From the NCBI RefSeq assembly GCF_023156235.1, contig NZ_JAKZAI010000002.1:220090-284089 (forward strand): DNA of 64,000 nt, read 5' to 3'. The number at the start of each line of letters is the position of its first letter. The stretch's first letter is position 1. The notes beneath the pieces were generated by a model. The model was not told the origin of the DNA and made no database searches. It saw only the letters and a program-made list of their open reading frames with translations. Of the stretch, positions 11,271 through 20,193 are shown in pieces. The position numbers and the translations under genes are program-made. This DNA comes from Marinobacter goseongensis. GTDB taxonomy: Bacteria; Pseudomonadota; Gammaproteobacteria; Pseudomonadales; Oleiphilaceae.

Positions 11271-12760
11271 CCTCCGGCCGCCAATTATCGGAGGTTCTGA
11301 ACCACCGGCGCGCAGGCGTGTTGCTTCATCCAACCTGTTTGCCCTCCCGGCACGGACTGCTCGGCCAGAGCGCGCGCCGATTTCTGGACTTCATGGCAGA
11401 GGCCGGCCTGACCGTTTGGCAAACCCTGCCTCTGGGACCGACTCACGCGGATCTGTCGCCCTATCAGTCGTTATCCGCCCACGCCGGCAATCAGGAGTTC
11501 ATTGATCTTGAGGAACTGGTAGCGGCGGGCCTGGTCCGCCAGGATGAGCTGGGTTCGGAAAACAACAGCGCGCAGCGAAAATCTGTTCTGGCGCTGGCAA
11601 GTGACCGCTTCTTCAACGATTCAGAGGCGCGACCCGAGGCATCGGGCAGGGATGAATTTACCGCGTTCTGCGCTGCTAACGCGCAGTGGCTGGATGACTA
11701 CTGTCTGTTCTGCGCCATTCGTGAGGTCTATCCCGACCAGAGCTGGCTGGGCTGGCCCAGTGAGCTGAGAAACCGGGAGCCCGGGGCATTGGCCCGTTTT
11801 ACGGAAACTCACTGGGAATCACTGCGACGACTGCGATTCGAGCAGTTCCTGTTCGACACTCAATGGCATCGGCTTCGGGATTATGCCAGCGAGCGGGGCA
11901 TTCTGCTGTTCGGAGACATCCCCATCTTCGTGGCACACGATAGCGCCGATGTGTGGGCCGAACCATACCTGTTCAAGCTGGACAAGAATGGCCAGCCACA
12001 ATGTGTGGCCGGCGTGCCACCGGATTATTTCTCGCCGGAAGGCCAGCACTGGGGCAACCCGGTCTATGACTGGGACGCGATGGCAAAGAACGACTATGCA
12101 TGGTGGTTGTCGCGTCTGGACACCCAGAGGCGTTTCTTCGATCTGATCCGCATCGACCATTTCCGGGGACTGCACGCGTATTGGGAAATCCCGGCCGACC
12201 AGCCGGCACCGAAGAACGGTTATTGGGTGGAGGGCCCGGGCACACGATTCCTTGAGGCCTGCTTCGGGCGTTTTCCCGATTTACCCCTGGTGGCCGAAAA
12301 TCTGGGCATCATCAGCGACGAGGTGGAGGCACTGCGTCATTCCTTTCGCTTGCCAGGCATGACCGTGATTCAGTTCGGATTTGACGGCAGCGCCGGCAAT
12401 CCCCACCTGACCCACAACCAGCGGCGACGGGATCTGGTGTATTCCGGCACCCACGACAACGACACCACCCTGGGTTGGTACCTGAGCCTCGACAACCACA
12501 CCCGCGGATATGTTGATCATTACCTCGGAAACTCTGCGGACCCGATGCCATGGCCGGTAATCCGGGCGGGCTTCCAGTCAGTCTGCCAACTGGCCATGTT
12601 TCCGATGCAAGACTTGCTGGGTCTGGACGGAAGCAGCCGCTTCAATACGCCGGGCACGACCTCAGGAAACTGGATCTGGACACTGGATTGGAGTCTTTGT
12701 GCAGACGGGTTAGCTGACCGTATTCACGAATTGGCAAGACTTTACGGGCGTCTTCCCTAG
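11267..12760 (+). CDS. malQ: 4-alpha-glucanotransferase (amylomaltase)
   Basis: The 497-residue GH77 enzyme disproportionates maltodextrins, joining short glucans that phosphorylases cannot use. It has the early segment AGVLLHPTCLPSRHG and the conserved RIDHFRGLHAYWEIP (nucleophile Asp, about residue 294). It also has LVAENLGIISDEVEALR (acid/base Glu, about 343) and YSGTHDNDTTLGW (about 394). Length fits the short bacterial form. The start overlaps the GH57 stop by 4 nt (ATGA). It ends the tightly coupled rightward glgC-GH57-malQ unit; a 131-nt gap follows before the PilZ gene. Confidence 0.95.
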   Translation: MTSGRQLSEVLNHRRAGVLLHPTCLPSRHGLLGQSARRFLDFMAEAGLTVWQTLPLGPTHADLSPYQSLSAHAGNQEFIDLEELVAAGLVRQDELGSENNSAQRKSVLALASDRFFNDSEARPEASGRDEFTAFCAANAQWLDDYCLFCAIREVYPDQSWLGWPSELRNREPGALARFTETHWESLRRLRFEQFLFDTQWHRLRDYASERGILLFGDIPIFVAHDSADVWAEPYLFKLDKNGQPQCVAGVPPDYFSPEGQHWGNPVYDWDAMAKNDYAWWLSRLDTQRRFFDLIRIDHFRGLHAYWEIPADQPAPKNGYWVEGPGTRFLEACFGRFPDLPLVAENLGIISDEVEALRHSFRLPGMTVIQFGFDGSAGNPHLTHNQRRRDLVYSGTHDNDTTLGWYLSLDNHTRGYVDHYLGNSADPMPWPVIRAGFQSVCQLAMFPMQDLLGLDGSSRFNTPGTTSGNWIWTLDWSLCADGLADRIHELARLYGRLP

Positions 12761-12795
12761 GCTTGCATGGGAGACGAATTGCAGGTGGTTAATAG

Positions 12796-12838
12796 TTGAC
12801 CTGAATCAACAGCGGTTTTCCCGTATAGGGTCTATTAT
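12796..12838 (+). promoter_or_regulatory. Anr/Fnr-type box with -10 element upstream of the PilZ gene
   Basis: TTGACCTGAATCAA at 12796-12809 matches the Fnr/Anr consensus (TTGAT-N4-ATCAA) at 9 of 10 fixed bases. TATTAT at 12833-12838 can serve as -10, which would put the start of transcription near 12844. The box centre (12802.5) is then about 41.5 bp upstream, the standard class II activator position. I infer oxygen-responsive transcription of the PilZ gene, possibly with the SDR and second glgP downstream. The regulator itself is not in the window. Confidence 0.5.
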
Positions 12839-12891
12839 TTGATCAATAATGACCCAACTCGGGTGTTCGATCAGCGAATAGGGGAGGCCCC

Positions 12892-13257
12892 ATGGAACAC
12901 AGGCTCAGCAAGCGCATATTGGGAAAGCTCGGGCTTCTGGTTTACAAGCGCGGCTTGCCGGTCGCGACGGGACAGATCCGCGACGCCAGCAAACGCGGGC
13001 TATTCATTGCCACCGATTACACCGATGTTCAACTGAATCAGACAGTTGAGCTGGAATTCAGATTTCCGGACCGGAAAGAAAATGCTTTCCGTCGCATAAA
13101 GGCGCACGTGGTCCGCAAATGCGACAACGGGCTCGGGGTGGATTTCGAGGGAATGGATAACGATGGGTTCACCATCACCGCCTTGTTGTCCTGGCTCCAC
13201 AAGCACAATCACATCGTCAGCCACTTTCCACCAATACGGCACAACTCCTATCACTGA
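12892..13257 (+). CDS. PilZ-domain protein (probable c-di-GMP receptor)
   Basis: The 121-residue protein is essentially a single PilZ domain. It has an RLSKR sequence near the N-terminus (R4 to R8, fitting RxxxR) and the second signature DASKRG (fitting [D/N]xSxxG) about 28 residues later. It also has the hydrophobic core GLGVDFEGM towards the end. Both c-di-GMP-contacting motifs are present, so binding is likely. GGGGAGG lies just before the ATG. It sits between malQ and an SDR/glgP pair, so it may connect c-di-GMP to glucan metabolism, but its partner is unknown. An Anr-like promoter precedes it. Confidence 0.75.
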   Translation: MEHRLSKRILGKLGLLVYKRGLPVATGQIRDASKRGLFIATDYTDVQLNQTVELEFRFPDRKENAFRRIKAHVVRKCDNGLGVDFEGMDNDGFTITALLSWLHKHNHIVSHFPPIRHNSYH

Positions 13258-13289
13258 GCACTGCAATTTCTGCAACAGGGAAGATCATC

Positions 13290-14060
13290 ATGGAACGACT
13301 CAAGGACAAGGTGGCCATCGTAACCGGTGGCGCACTGGGCATTGGTAAAGCAGCGGTGACGAGAATGGCGGAGGAGGGCGCCGCTGTGGCCATTTTTGAC
13401 TGCAAAGATACGGAAGGCGAAGCGCTGGCAGTGGATCTGGTCGAACGTGGCCTGAAAGCCCATTACTGGCACTGTGACGTGGGATTCGAAGCCTCGGTGC
13501 AAAGCGCTACCGGCAGCGTAAAAGGGCACTTCGGTCGAATTGACGTGCTGGTCAATAACGCCGGAATTGCCGGCGCAAACAAGCCAACCCATGAGTTGAC
13601 GGAACAGGAATGGGACGAGGTGCAGCGGGTGAACGTGAAAGGCGTGTTCTTCTGCACCAAGCACGTGATTCCTTATCTGAAAACCGCGGGTAAGGGCAGT
13701 ATCATCAACCTGTCATCCATTTATGGCCTGGTCAGCGCGCCGGACATACCCCCCTATCACGCTTCCAAAGGCGCGGTGCGCCTGATGACCAAAACCGATG
13801 CGTTGATCTATGCCCCGGATCAGATCCGCGTGAATTCAATTCATCCCGGCTTCATCTGGACGCCGTTGGTGGAGGAGCATCTGAAAACCACAGGTGCCGA
13901 TCCCGAGGAAGCCCGCAAAGCGACAGCCGCATTGCACCCCATTGGTCACATGGGTGAGCCTGACGACATTGCCTGGGCCATTGTGTATCTCGCGTCGGAT
14001 GAGTCGAAATTTGTCACCGGATCCGAGCTGGTGGTTGATGGTGGTTACACCGCGCACTGA
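13290..14060 (+). CDS. Short-chain dehydrogenase/reductase
   Basis: The 256-residue classical SDR has the Rossmann glycine motif TGGALGIG (12-19), NNAG (89-92), and the catalytic Ser in NLSS (142/143) with Y156-x3-K160. It ends with VTGSELVVDGGYTAH, typical of the family. An Asp (D37) after the second beta strand suggests NAD rather than NADP. The closest named groups (cyclopentanol or 3-alpha-hydroxysteroid-like and glucose dehydrogenases) cannot be separated without a search. It starts 32 nt after the PilZ gene and is followed 22 nt later by glgP, so the three are probably co-transcribed. Confidence 0.85.
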   Translation: MERLKDKVAIVTGGALGIGKAAVTRMAEEGAAVAIFDCKDTEGEALAVDLVERGLKAHYWHCDVGFEASVQSATGSVKGHFGRIDVLVNNAGIAGANKPTHELTEQEWDEVQRVNVKGVFFCTKHVIPYLKTAGKGSIINLSSIYGLVSAPDIPPYHASKGAVRLMTKTDALIYAPDQIRVNSIHPGFIWTPLVEEHLKTTGADPEEARKATAALHPIGHMGEPDDIAWAIVYLASDESKFVTGSELVVDGGYTAH

Positions 14061-14082
14061 TTGACAGACGGATAACGCGCCC

Positions 14083-16605
14083 ATGCCAGCCTCCGCCGGG
14101 CTTTACCTTCACCGCAAACTGCCGGGTGAACTGACCGGGCTTGCCGAGCTCGCGCTGGATCTGCGCTGGACCTGGCACCACGGCAGCGACGTGCTCTGGC
14201 GTTCCATCGATCAGGAATGCTGGGACGCCACCCATAACGCCTGGCTGGTTCTCAACAGCGTGTCTGGCAGGCAGCTTGACCACCTGGCTGAAGACCCCAC
14301 GTTCAGCGAACTGCTGTCTCACCAGCTTGCAGCCTACGATGCGTTCTGCCAGTCCCCCACCTGGTTCGGAGACACCTGGCCGGATGCGCTGGCCGGGCAG
14401 GTAGCCTATTTCTGTATGGAATACGGACTGGCCGAGTGTTTGCCACTGTATTCCGGTGGGCTTGGAATACTGGCAGGAGATACACTGAAAGCAGCCAGTG
14501 ATCTGGGCATTCCGGTGATTGCCGTGGGCCTGCTGTATCAGCAGGGGTACTTTCGCCAGGAAGTGAGCGCCGACGGCGAGCAACTGGAGTTCTACCCCTA
14601 CAACGATCCCACCATGCTGCCATTGATGCCGCTGAGAGACGATCAGGAAGAGTGGGTGCGCATTGCGGTGGATTTACCCGGCCGGTCGGTACGCCTGAGG
14701 GTGTGGATTGGCCGTATCGGTCGCTGCCGTCTTTTGCTTCTCGACAGCAACGACCCCCGCAACGAACCGAAAGACCGCGGCATTACCAGCGAACTCTACA
14801 GCGGTGATCCGGAAAAACGATTGCAACAGGAACTGGTGCTGGGTATCGGCGGCTGGCGACTGTTGCAACACATGGGCATTCAACCGTCGGTGGTTCATAT
14901 CAACGAAGGGCACTGTGCGTTCGCGTTGGTGGAGCGAATCCGGGCCCTGAGCAGCAGGGCCAACCTGAGTTTCGACGCCGCGCGCGCGGCAACCCGCGCC
15001 AGCAATCTGTTTACCACCCACACCTCTGTTGCCTCCGGCTTCGATCTGTTTCCCGCCAGATTGATTCGTCAGTATCTGACCGATTATCTGCAAGACATGG
15101 GGCTGGACGTCACCACCTTTCTGCAATTGGGCCAGAGGGAAGGGCGCCACGATGACGAGTTCAATATGAGTTACCTGGCCGTTCGCCTGAGCGGCCGCAT
15201 CAACGGCGTTAGCCGCATCCACCGAGAGGTGTCCCGCCATATATTCAGCGACCTGTTTCCCCGCTGGCCGCTGAAAGACATCCCGGTGGAGTACGTGACC
15301 AACGGTGTGCATACCCCCAGTTGGGATTCGCCGGAAGCCGATGCCCTCTGGACGACCGCCTGCGGTAAAAACCGCTGGTGCGGGAATCTGGAGCAGACCC
15401 GGGTGCCATTTGGCACTATTTCCGATGACAGTCTCTGGGCGATGCGCACTCACCAGCGTCACCGGTTGATCCGGTTCCTGAGGGCACGGCTGCACAGCCA
15501 GCATTGTGAGCACGGGAACGGCTCGAATGTGGAAGCTGCCTGCGGTCTCCTGCTGGATACCGACGCCCTGACACTGGGCTTTGCCCGCCGCTTCACCGAC
15601 TACAAACGACCAGACCTGTTGCTGACTGACGAGCCACGTCTGCTGAAACTGCTGCATGACCGCGACCGGCCGCTGCAGATCGCGCTGGCCGGCAAGGCTC
15701 ACCCCAACGACACCCGTGGCAAAGCCATCATCAAACGCTGGAAACAGTTCATTAAACGTCATGATGTGCAGGGCCGCGTGGTGTTCATCGACGACTACGA
15801 CATTGGCGTGGCCACTGAGCTCATACAGGGCGTGGACGTGTGGCTGAACACCCCGAGGCATCCCTGGGAAGCCTGCGGCACCAGCGGTATGAAAGTGCTG
15901 GTCAATGGTGGGCTGAACCTGTCGCAGTTTGACGGCTGGTGGGCGGAAGCCTGGCGACCGGAGGTGGGCTGGGCCATTCGCGAGGACGCCACTTTCAGCC
16001 AACTGAGCAGCTCTGCCGAACACGACGAGGAAGACGCCGCAGAGCTGTTCACCCTGCTGGAGCAGGAAGTTGTGCCCCGCTTTTACGATTGCGATCCCAG
16101 TGGACTGCCCAAACATTGGTTGGCGATGATTCGTGCGAGCATGGAGACACTGACGCCCCTGTACTCAGCAAACCGCATGTTGCGGGAGTACACCGAGCGC
16201 TTCTACCTCCCGATGGCCGCAAAAAGCCACGAACGCCTTCCTGAGATTGCCGAGGAACTGGTGCAACAACAGAGATTGCTACAGGAACACTGGCCGTTAC
16301 TACGGTTCGGGACCCTGGAGGTCAGCGAGCAGGCTGATGGCATGGACGTTAGCCTGAACGTTTACCTGAATGGGCTTGATCCGGCCCTGGTGAAGGTGGA
16401 GCTGGTGGCGGAAGCCTGGGAGAAGGGCGGCCGTGCGGTGATCGGGATGCGCCGGGAAGCCGCTTTGAGTGGCTCAACGCGAAGCTATGTGTTTCGCTGC
16501 CGAGCGCCGGCTCGCCCCCTTGAGCATTACACCCCGCGACTGGTGATGGCAGAGCGGCGGCTCAACCTGCCGCTGGAAGACCCGCACATTCTGTGGCGCT
16601 CGTAA
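14083..16605 (+). CDS. glgP: Second alpha-glucan phosphorylase (GT35, DUF3417 type)
   Basis: The 840-residue protein is a second short-type alpha-glucan phosphorylase. Landmarks are an N-terminal ELTGLAELALDLRWTWHHG (DUF3417), LYSGGLGILAGDTLKAASDL, VHINEGHCAFALVERIR, VTNGVHTPSW and the PLP region EACGTSGMKVLVNGGLNLS. The PLP lysine is present. It aligns throughout with the product of 2129-4699 but differs at most positions outside these blocks, so it may prefer a different chain length or be expressed under other conditions. It lies downstream of the PilZ and SDR genes behind an Anr-like promoter, unlike its paralogue, which sits in glgBAP. Confidence 0.93.
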   Translation: MPASAGLYLHRKLPGELTGLAELALDLRWTWHHGSDVLWRSIDQECWDATHNAWLVLNSVSGRQLDHLAEDPTFSELLSHQLAAYDAFCQSPTWFGDTWPDALAGQVAYFCMEYGLAECLPLYSGGLGILAGDTLKAASDLGIPVIAVGLLYQQGYFRQEVSADGEQLEFYPYNDPTMLPLMPLRDDQEEWVRIAVDLPGRSVRLRVWIGRIGRCRLLLLDSNDPRNEPKDRGITSELYSGDPEKRLQQELVLGIGGWRLLQHMGIQPSVVHINEGHCAFALVERIRALSSRANLSFDAARAATRASNLFTTHTSVASGFDLFPARLIRQYLTDYLQDMGLDVTTFLQLGQREGRHDDEFNMSYLAVRLSGRINGVSRIHREVSRHIFSDLFPRWPLKDIPVEYVTNGVHTPSWDSPEADALWTTACGKNRWCGNLEQTRVPFGTISDDSLWAMRTHQRHRLIRFLRARLHSQHCEHGNGSNVEAACGLLLDTDALTLGFARRFTDYKRPDLLLTDEPRLLKLLHDRDRPLQIALAGKAHPNDTRGKAIIKRWKQFIKRHDVQGRVVFIDDYDIGVATELIQGVDVWLNTPRHPWEACGTSGMKVLVNGGLNLSQFDGWWAEAWRPEVGWAIREDATFSQLSSSAEHDEEDAAELFTLLEQEVVPRFYDCDPSGLPKHWLAMIRASMETLTPLYSANRMLREYTERFYLPMAAKSHERLPEIAEELVQQQRLLQEHWPLLRFGTLEVSEQADGMDVSLNVYLNGLDPALVKVELVAEAWEKGGRAVIGMRREAALSGSTRSYVFRCRAPARPLEHYTPRLVMAERRLNLPLEDPHILWRS

Positions 16606-16610
16606 CCGGT

Positions 16611-18065
16611 TCAGCTGCGCCAGAACGCCGGGGACAGCACGATGACCACGCTGAGTATCTCCAGACGCCCCATCAGCATACCCACAGCAAGAATCCATTT
16701 GGCGGCGTCCGGCAACGACTGGAAGGTCCCCGCAGGCCCGATAATGGCTCCCAGACCCGGGCCTACATTGGTCAGCGCCGTCAGTGCGCCCGACAGGCTG
16801 GTGATGAAGTCCAGCTGAAGTGCGGCCAGAGCTACGGTAATGACCAGCAGACACAGCAGGAAAATGAAGGTATAGGCGATCATCGAGGAAATGATCTCAT
16901 CACTGACCGCACGCCCGTTGTAGTTACGGGTCAGCACCGCACGTGGGTGCAGCAGGCGCATTAACTGCTCCCGAAGCACAATGAGCGAGAGCTGGAATCG
17001 GAAAATCTTCATGCCACCGGCGGTGGAGCCGGAACAACCGCCTACGAACATCAGGAAGAAAAACAGCACGAAGGCCAAGGGTCCCCAGGCAGAATAATCT
17101 TCAGAGGCATACCCTGTGGTGGTGACCACCGAAGTCACGTTGAACAGGGTGGACACGTATCCGTGAAAGGGGTCGAAATCGCCGGTGGACACGTACCAGC
17201 GATACAGTGTCAGCATGGCCGGAATCACCAGCAGAATGGTCAGGAACAACCGGACCTGCTGGTCCCGGAACAACACACCATGCTGGCCATGCATTTCCCG
17301 CACAAAAAGGAAAAACGGCAGGCTGCCAATCATCATGAATAGACTGCCCTGAAGCAGGATCAGATCAGAGTCAAACTTGCCCATTGAGGCGTCCGATGTG
17401 GAGAAGCCGCCAGTCGCAATACTCGTAAGGCCGTGGTTGAAGGCATCAAACAGCGTCATTCCCGAGAGCCAATAAGTCACCACAGCAACGATGGAAAAAA
17501 CGATATAGACCACCAACAGCCCGCGACTCAGGGTTTTCATACGCGGCAGAGCCTTGTCCGTCCATTCTGAGGACTCCGTTGCGAAAAGTCGCATGCCACC
17601 GACGCGCAGAAACGGAAGCACCGCTACGAACATGCCGATAATGCCGATACCGCCAATCCACTGCAGAATTGAGCGCCACAGCAGCAAGTCCCGATCCATG
17701 GAATCCAACCCTGTCAGCACCGTCGCACCGGTGGTTGTGATGCCAGAAGTGCCCTCGAACACGGCGTCAACCAGCGATATGCCGGTGTCACTCAGATAAA
17801 AGGGAAGAGCACCGAGCAGGGCGATGACGAACCAGCTGGAAACCGTCAGCACAAACATGAAACGCGGCTTCAGATCTCGCGGTTGGCGGTAAGTCGCCAG
17901 AATACCGAGGATTCCGAGTGCACACACAATAGCAGCCGATTCTGTGAATGCCTCCGCGTTGGGAGCCACAGAACCTGCAAGAAGAAACACCGGTAACGTC
18001 ATGAATATGCTCAGGAGCACAAACATCACGCTGATGATAAAAATGACAGGATTCAGATTTCTCAA
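16611..18065 (-). CDS. trkH: TrkH-family potassium uptake channel subunit
   Basis: The 484-residue polytopic inner-membrane protein has the Trk/Ktr architecture of repeated M1-P-M2 units with selectivity-filter segments (for example TSGITTTGATVLTGLD and TSIATGGFSTSDASMG). It would pass K+ under control of a cytoplasmic TrkA subunit, which is not in the window. The start appears to be TTG at 18065, directly before a hydrophobic helix that matches the usual first membrane segment. No strong ribosome binding site is visible, so the exact start is uncertain. It converges with glgP and is divergent from the outer-membrane protein gene. Confidence 0.92.
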   Translation of the reverse strand: MRNLNPVIFIISVMFVLLSIFMTLPVFLLAGSVAPNAEAFTESAAIVCALGILGILATYRQPRDLKPRFMFVLTVSSWFVIALLGALPFYLSDTGISLVDAVFEGTSGITTTGATVLTGLDSMDRDLLLWRSILQWIGGIGIIGMFVAVLPFLRVGGMRLFATESSEWTDKALPRMKTLSRGLLVVYIVFSIVAVVTYWLSGMTLFDAFNHGLTSIATGGFSTSDASMGKFDSDLILLQGSLFMMIGSLPFFLFVREMHGQHGVLFRDQQVRLFLTILLVIPAMLTLYRWYVSTGDFDPFHGYVSTLFNVTSVVTTTGYASEDYSAWGPLAFVLFFFLMFVGGCSGSTAGGMKIFRFQLSLIVLREQLMRLLHPRAVLTRNYNGRAVSDEIISSMIAYTFIFLLCLLVITVALAALQLDFITSLSGALTALTNVGPGLGAIIGPAGTFQSLPDAAKWILAVGMLMGRLEILSVVIVLSPAFWRS

Positions 18066-18280
18066 GGGAGCTCGAACCGGCTGATAAGAGAGTCGGCGTC
18101 AGAATACATGCGGCCCGGAGCTTACGCAAGACGCCGAACCACAGCTTGCTGCGGGTTGCCGGGACATTAAATCGATGTAAATATCGGGTAAATGACGAAC
18201 TCTGCGCTGGATTAAATCGTTGTGGTGGTGCAATTTCAACGCAACCCATCATTGATGATCAGAAAGGAGTAAAGATAGCG

Positions 18281-18829
18281 ATGACAACTACACGTTCACT
18301 GGTCTTTGGTCTTGTTTCCCTCGCCGGCGCTGTCGCAGCCACTCCGACTATGGCGCAGGACATGTATAAGTCAGGCGGCACCGGTCTTTACGGCGGTCTT
18401 AACTACACCTTCTTCAACCTCGACGAAGGCTCCGCAGACGCCGACTTCGGCGCTCTGTCAGGGAAGATTGGTGGCCTGGTCTCGCCATATTTCGGACTTG
18501 AGGCCCGTGCCGGGTTTGGCGTAGACGATGACACCGTTGGGGGTATCGACTTCTCGGTTGATAACTTTTTCGGGGGCTACGCCACCCTGAACCTTGCCAA
18601 CGAGTCTCCGGCAACGCCGTACGTTATTCTCGGGTTTACCCGTATTGAACTTGAGGCTGAAGGTCCCTTCGGCAGTGTGACCGATGATGACTCCGATCTG
18701 TCGTACGGCCTGGGTGTGAATATTGAGATGGCACCTCAGTTATCCGGCAACCTCGAATACATGCGTTATTATGACAAGGACGGCACCACCATAGACGGCC
18801 TCGGCCTCGGCGCAACCTTCCACTTCTGA
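18281..18829 (+). CDS. Small outer-membrane beta-barrel protein
   Basis: The 182-residue protein has a signal peptide (MTTTRSLVFGLVSLAGAVAATPTMAQ, cleavage after AQ-type site near residue 26). The mature domain has alternating hydrophobic strands, glycine-rich turns and a C-terminal Phe (ATFHF), a typical barrel-assembly signal. It resembles the eight-stranded OmpA/OMP_b-brl barrels. The start at 18281 has AAGGAG 11 nt upstream, somewhat distant. The function is not evident; it may be structural or a small channel. The gene stands alone behind a 215-nt divergent intergenic region shared with trkH. Confidence 0.75.
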   Translation: MTTTRSLVFGLVSLAGAVAATPTMAQDMYKSGGTGLYGGLNYTFFNLDEGSADADFGALSGKIGGLVSPYFGLEARAGFGVDDDTVGGIDFSVDNFFGGYATLNLANESPATPYVILGFTRIELEAEGPFGSVTDDDSDLSYGLGVNIEMAPQLSGNLEYMRYYDKDGTTIDGLGLGATFHF

Positions 18830-18895
18830 CCGGAGAAACCGTCGGCCATGGCGGGGCAGGGACCCTGCCGTGGCGGATTGCACTCGGGGACTCTC

Positions 18896-19468
18896 TTGAA
18901 CCATCTGGCCCACCTCTTCCTGTCACCAGACGCTCCGCTGATCCGAATCGGAAGCCTGATGGGGGATTTCGCCCGTGGCATCGATGTTGACGGATTGCCG
19001 CCCCAAGTCAGGCAGGGCATCCGACACCACCGGGCGGTAGACGCCTTCACCGACACCCACCCTCAGGTGCTTGCCAGCAAACGCCTGTTCTCCTCGCAAC
19101 GTCGCCGTTTTGCCGGCGTTGCCCTCGACATGCTCTATGATCACTACCTGTTAAGACACTGGCAACAGTTCAGTAATCTGGACACCGGTATCTTTATCGC
19201 TGGCATGTATCGCGAGTTCCGCGAACATGAGCACCTGATGCCTGACAACATGCGCCGGGTGACCCGGAGAATGGCCGAAAACGACTGGTTCAACGCCTAC
19301 GCTGATCTCGATAATCTGGGTTATGCGCTGAATCGCGTGGCCGGACGTATCCGTTTCAGGCACCGGTTTTTCGACATCATCCAGGAAATCGAAGAGCACG
19401 ACCGGGAGCTGGAACAACGCTTCCTGTCATTTTTCCCAGACCTGATCACCTTCGCAGGAGAGAATTAA
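18896..19468 (+). CDS. acpH: Acyl carrier protein phosphodiesterase
   Basis: The 190-residue protein matches AcpH (DUF479), which removes the 4'-phosphopantetheine group from acyl carrier protein. It opens with the family's NHLAHLFLS, followed by LMGDFARG, HHRAVDAFTDTHP and DMLYDHYL. These carry the metal-binding His and Asp residues of this HD-type fold. The family start fits a TTG at 18896 with GGGGA 5 nt upstream; an in-frame ATG at 18848 would add 16 unrelated residues. Its TAA overlaps the ATG of the next gene by one base (TAATG), implying coupling. Confidence 0.85.
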   Translation: MNHLAHLFLSPDAPLIRIGSLMGDFARGIDVDGLPPQVRQGIRHHRAVDAFTDTHPQVLASKRLFSSQRRRFAGVALDMLYDHYLLRHWQQFSNLDTGIFIAGMYREFREHEHLMPDNMRRVTRRMAENDWFNAYADLDNLGYALNRVAGRIRFRHRFFDIIQEIEEHDRELEQRFLSFFPDLITFAGEN

Positions 19469-20073
19469 TGAAGTTAATTGCAGGACTCACCCTGGCAACA
19501 GTCTTGAGCTCAGCAATGCCGATCATGGCCGAAGAGAACAGGAAAGCCGAACGTCCCCCGGAATCTCTGGGGTTTGTGGAATGGGTTGTGTTGCAGGACA
19601 CCGGGCTGAGATTGAAAGCACGCCTGGACACCGGCGCCAAAACCTCTTCACTGCATGCGGTCAATGTGGAGTCATTTGAAAAAGGTGATGAAAAGTGGGT
19701 GAGCTTTCAGGTGCCCCTTGCGGATCACCGCGACCAGGAGAGTGGCGAGAAAGGCGTGAAGCCTGACGACGTAACGCTTGAGTTTGAGCGGCCGGTGGAG
19801 CGCACTGTCCTTATCAAACGTAAAGGCGCCGAATCCCAGCGACGCTACGTTGTGCGCATGGAATTCTGCATTGCCGGGAGCACCCACGAAACCGAGTTTT
19901 CTTTGACGGACCGGGGCCGGTTTTCGTATCCGGCGTTGCTGGGCCGCCGATTCATGAGCGATGACAACATCCTGGTTACGTCTGCAGACGCCTTCCTGGC
20001 TGAGAAGGAGTGCGAGCATCAGACCCTTGACCAGATCGCCGAAAGCGCCAATAACGCCACGCCGGTCAAGTGA
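19468..20073 (+). CDS. Retropepsin-like aspartic protease (RimK/LysX-associated zinc-protease family)
   Basis: The 201-residue protein has a signal peptide (cleavage near MAEEN, residue 21). Its domain was long annotated as ATP-dependent zinc protease (Pfam Zn_protease, PF05618) and is now considered retropepsin-like. The key motif is RLDTGAKTSSLHA, with D54 as the putative catalytic aspartate and the DTGAKTS pattern typical of the family. YPALLGRRFM near the C-terminus is the second conserved block. The signal peptide points to periplasmic action. It begins within the stop codon of acpH, with a GGAG sequence upstream. Its substrate is unknown. Confidence 0.8.
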   Translation: MKLIAGLTLATVLSSAMPIMAEENRKAERPPESLGFVEWVVLQDTGLRLKARLDTGAKTSSLHAVNVESFEKGDEKWVSFQVPLADHRDQESGEKGVKPDDVTLEFERPVERTVLIKRKGAESQRRYVVRMEFCIAGSTHETEFSLTDRGRFSYPALLGRRFMSDDNILVTSADAFLAEKECEHQTLDQIAESANNATPVK

Positions 20074-20193
20074 ATTCAGGCCAGGCGACTCATGTCGCTT
20101 GCTGCACTGGCCAGGAAACCTTGCGGTTTTGTTCCGGACTCTCCTAAACTGCGGTAGCCAAGCCGCCAAAGGCTACACACAAAAGAGGTCAAC

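Noticed and set aside
14674..16116. A 480-codon minus-strand frame inside the second glgP
   Set aside because: Antisense shadow of a strongly conserved phosphorylase.
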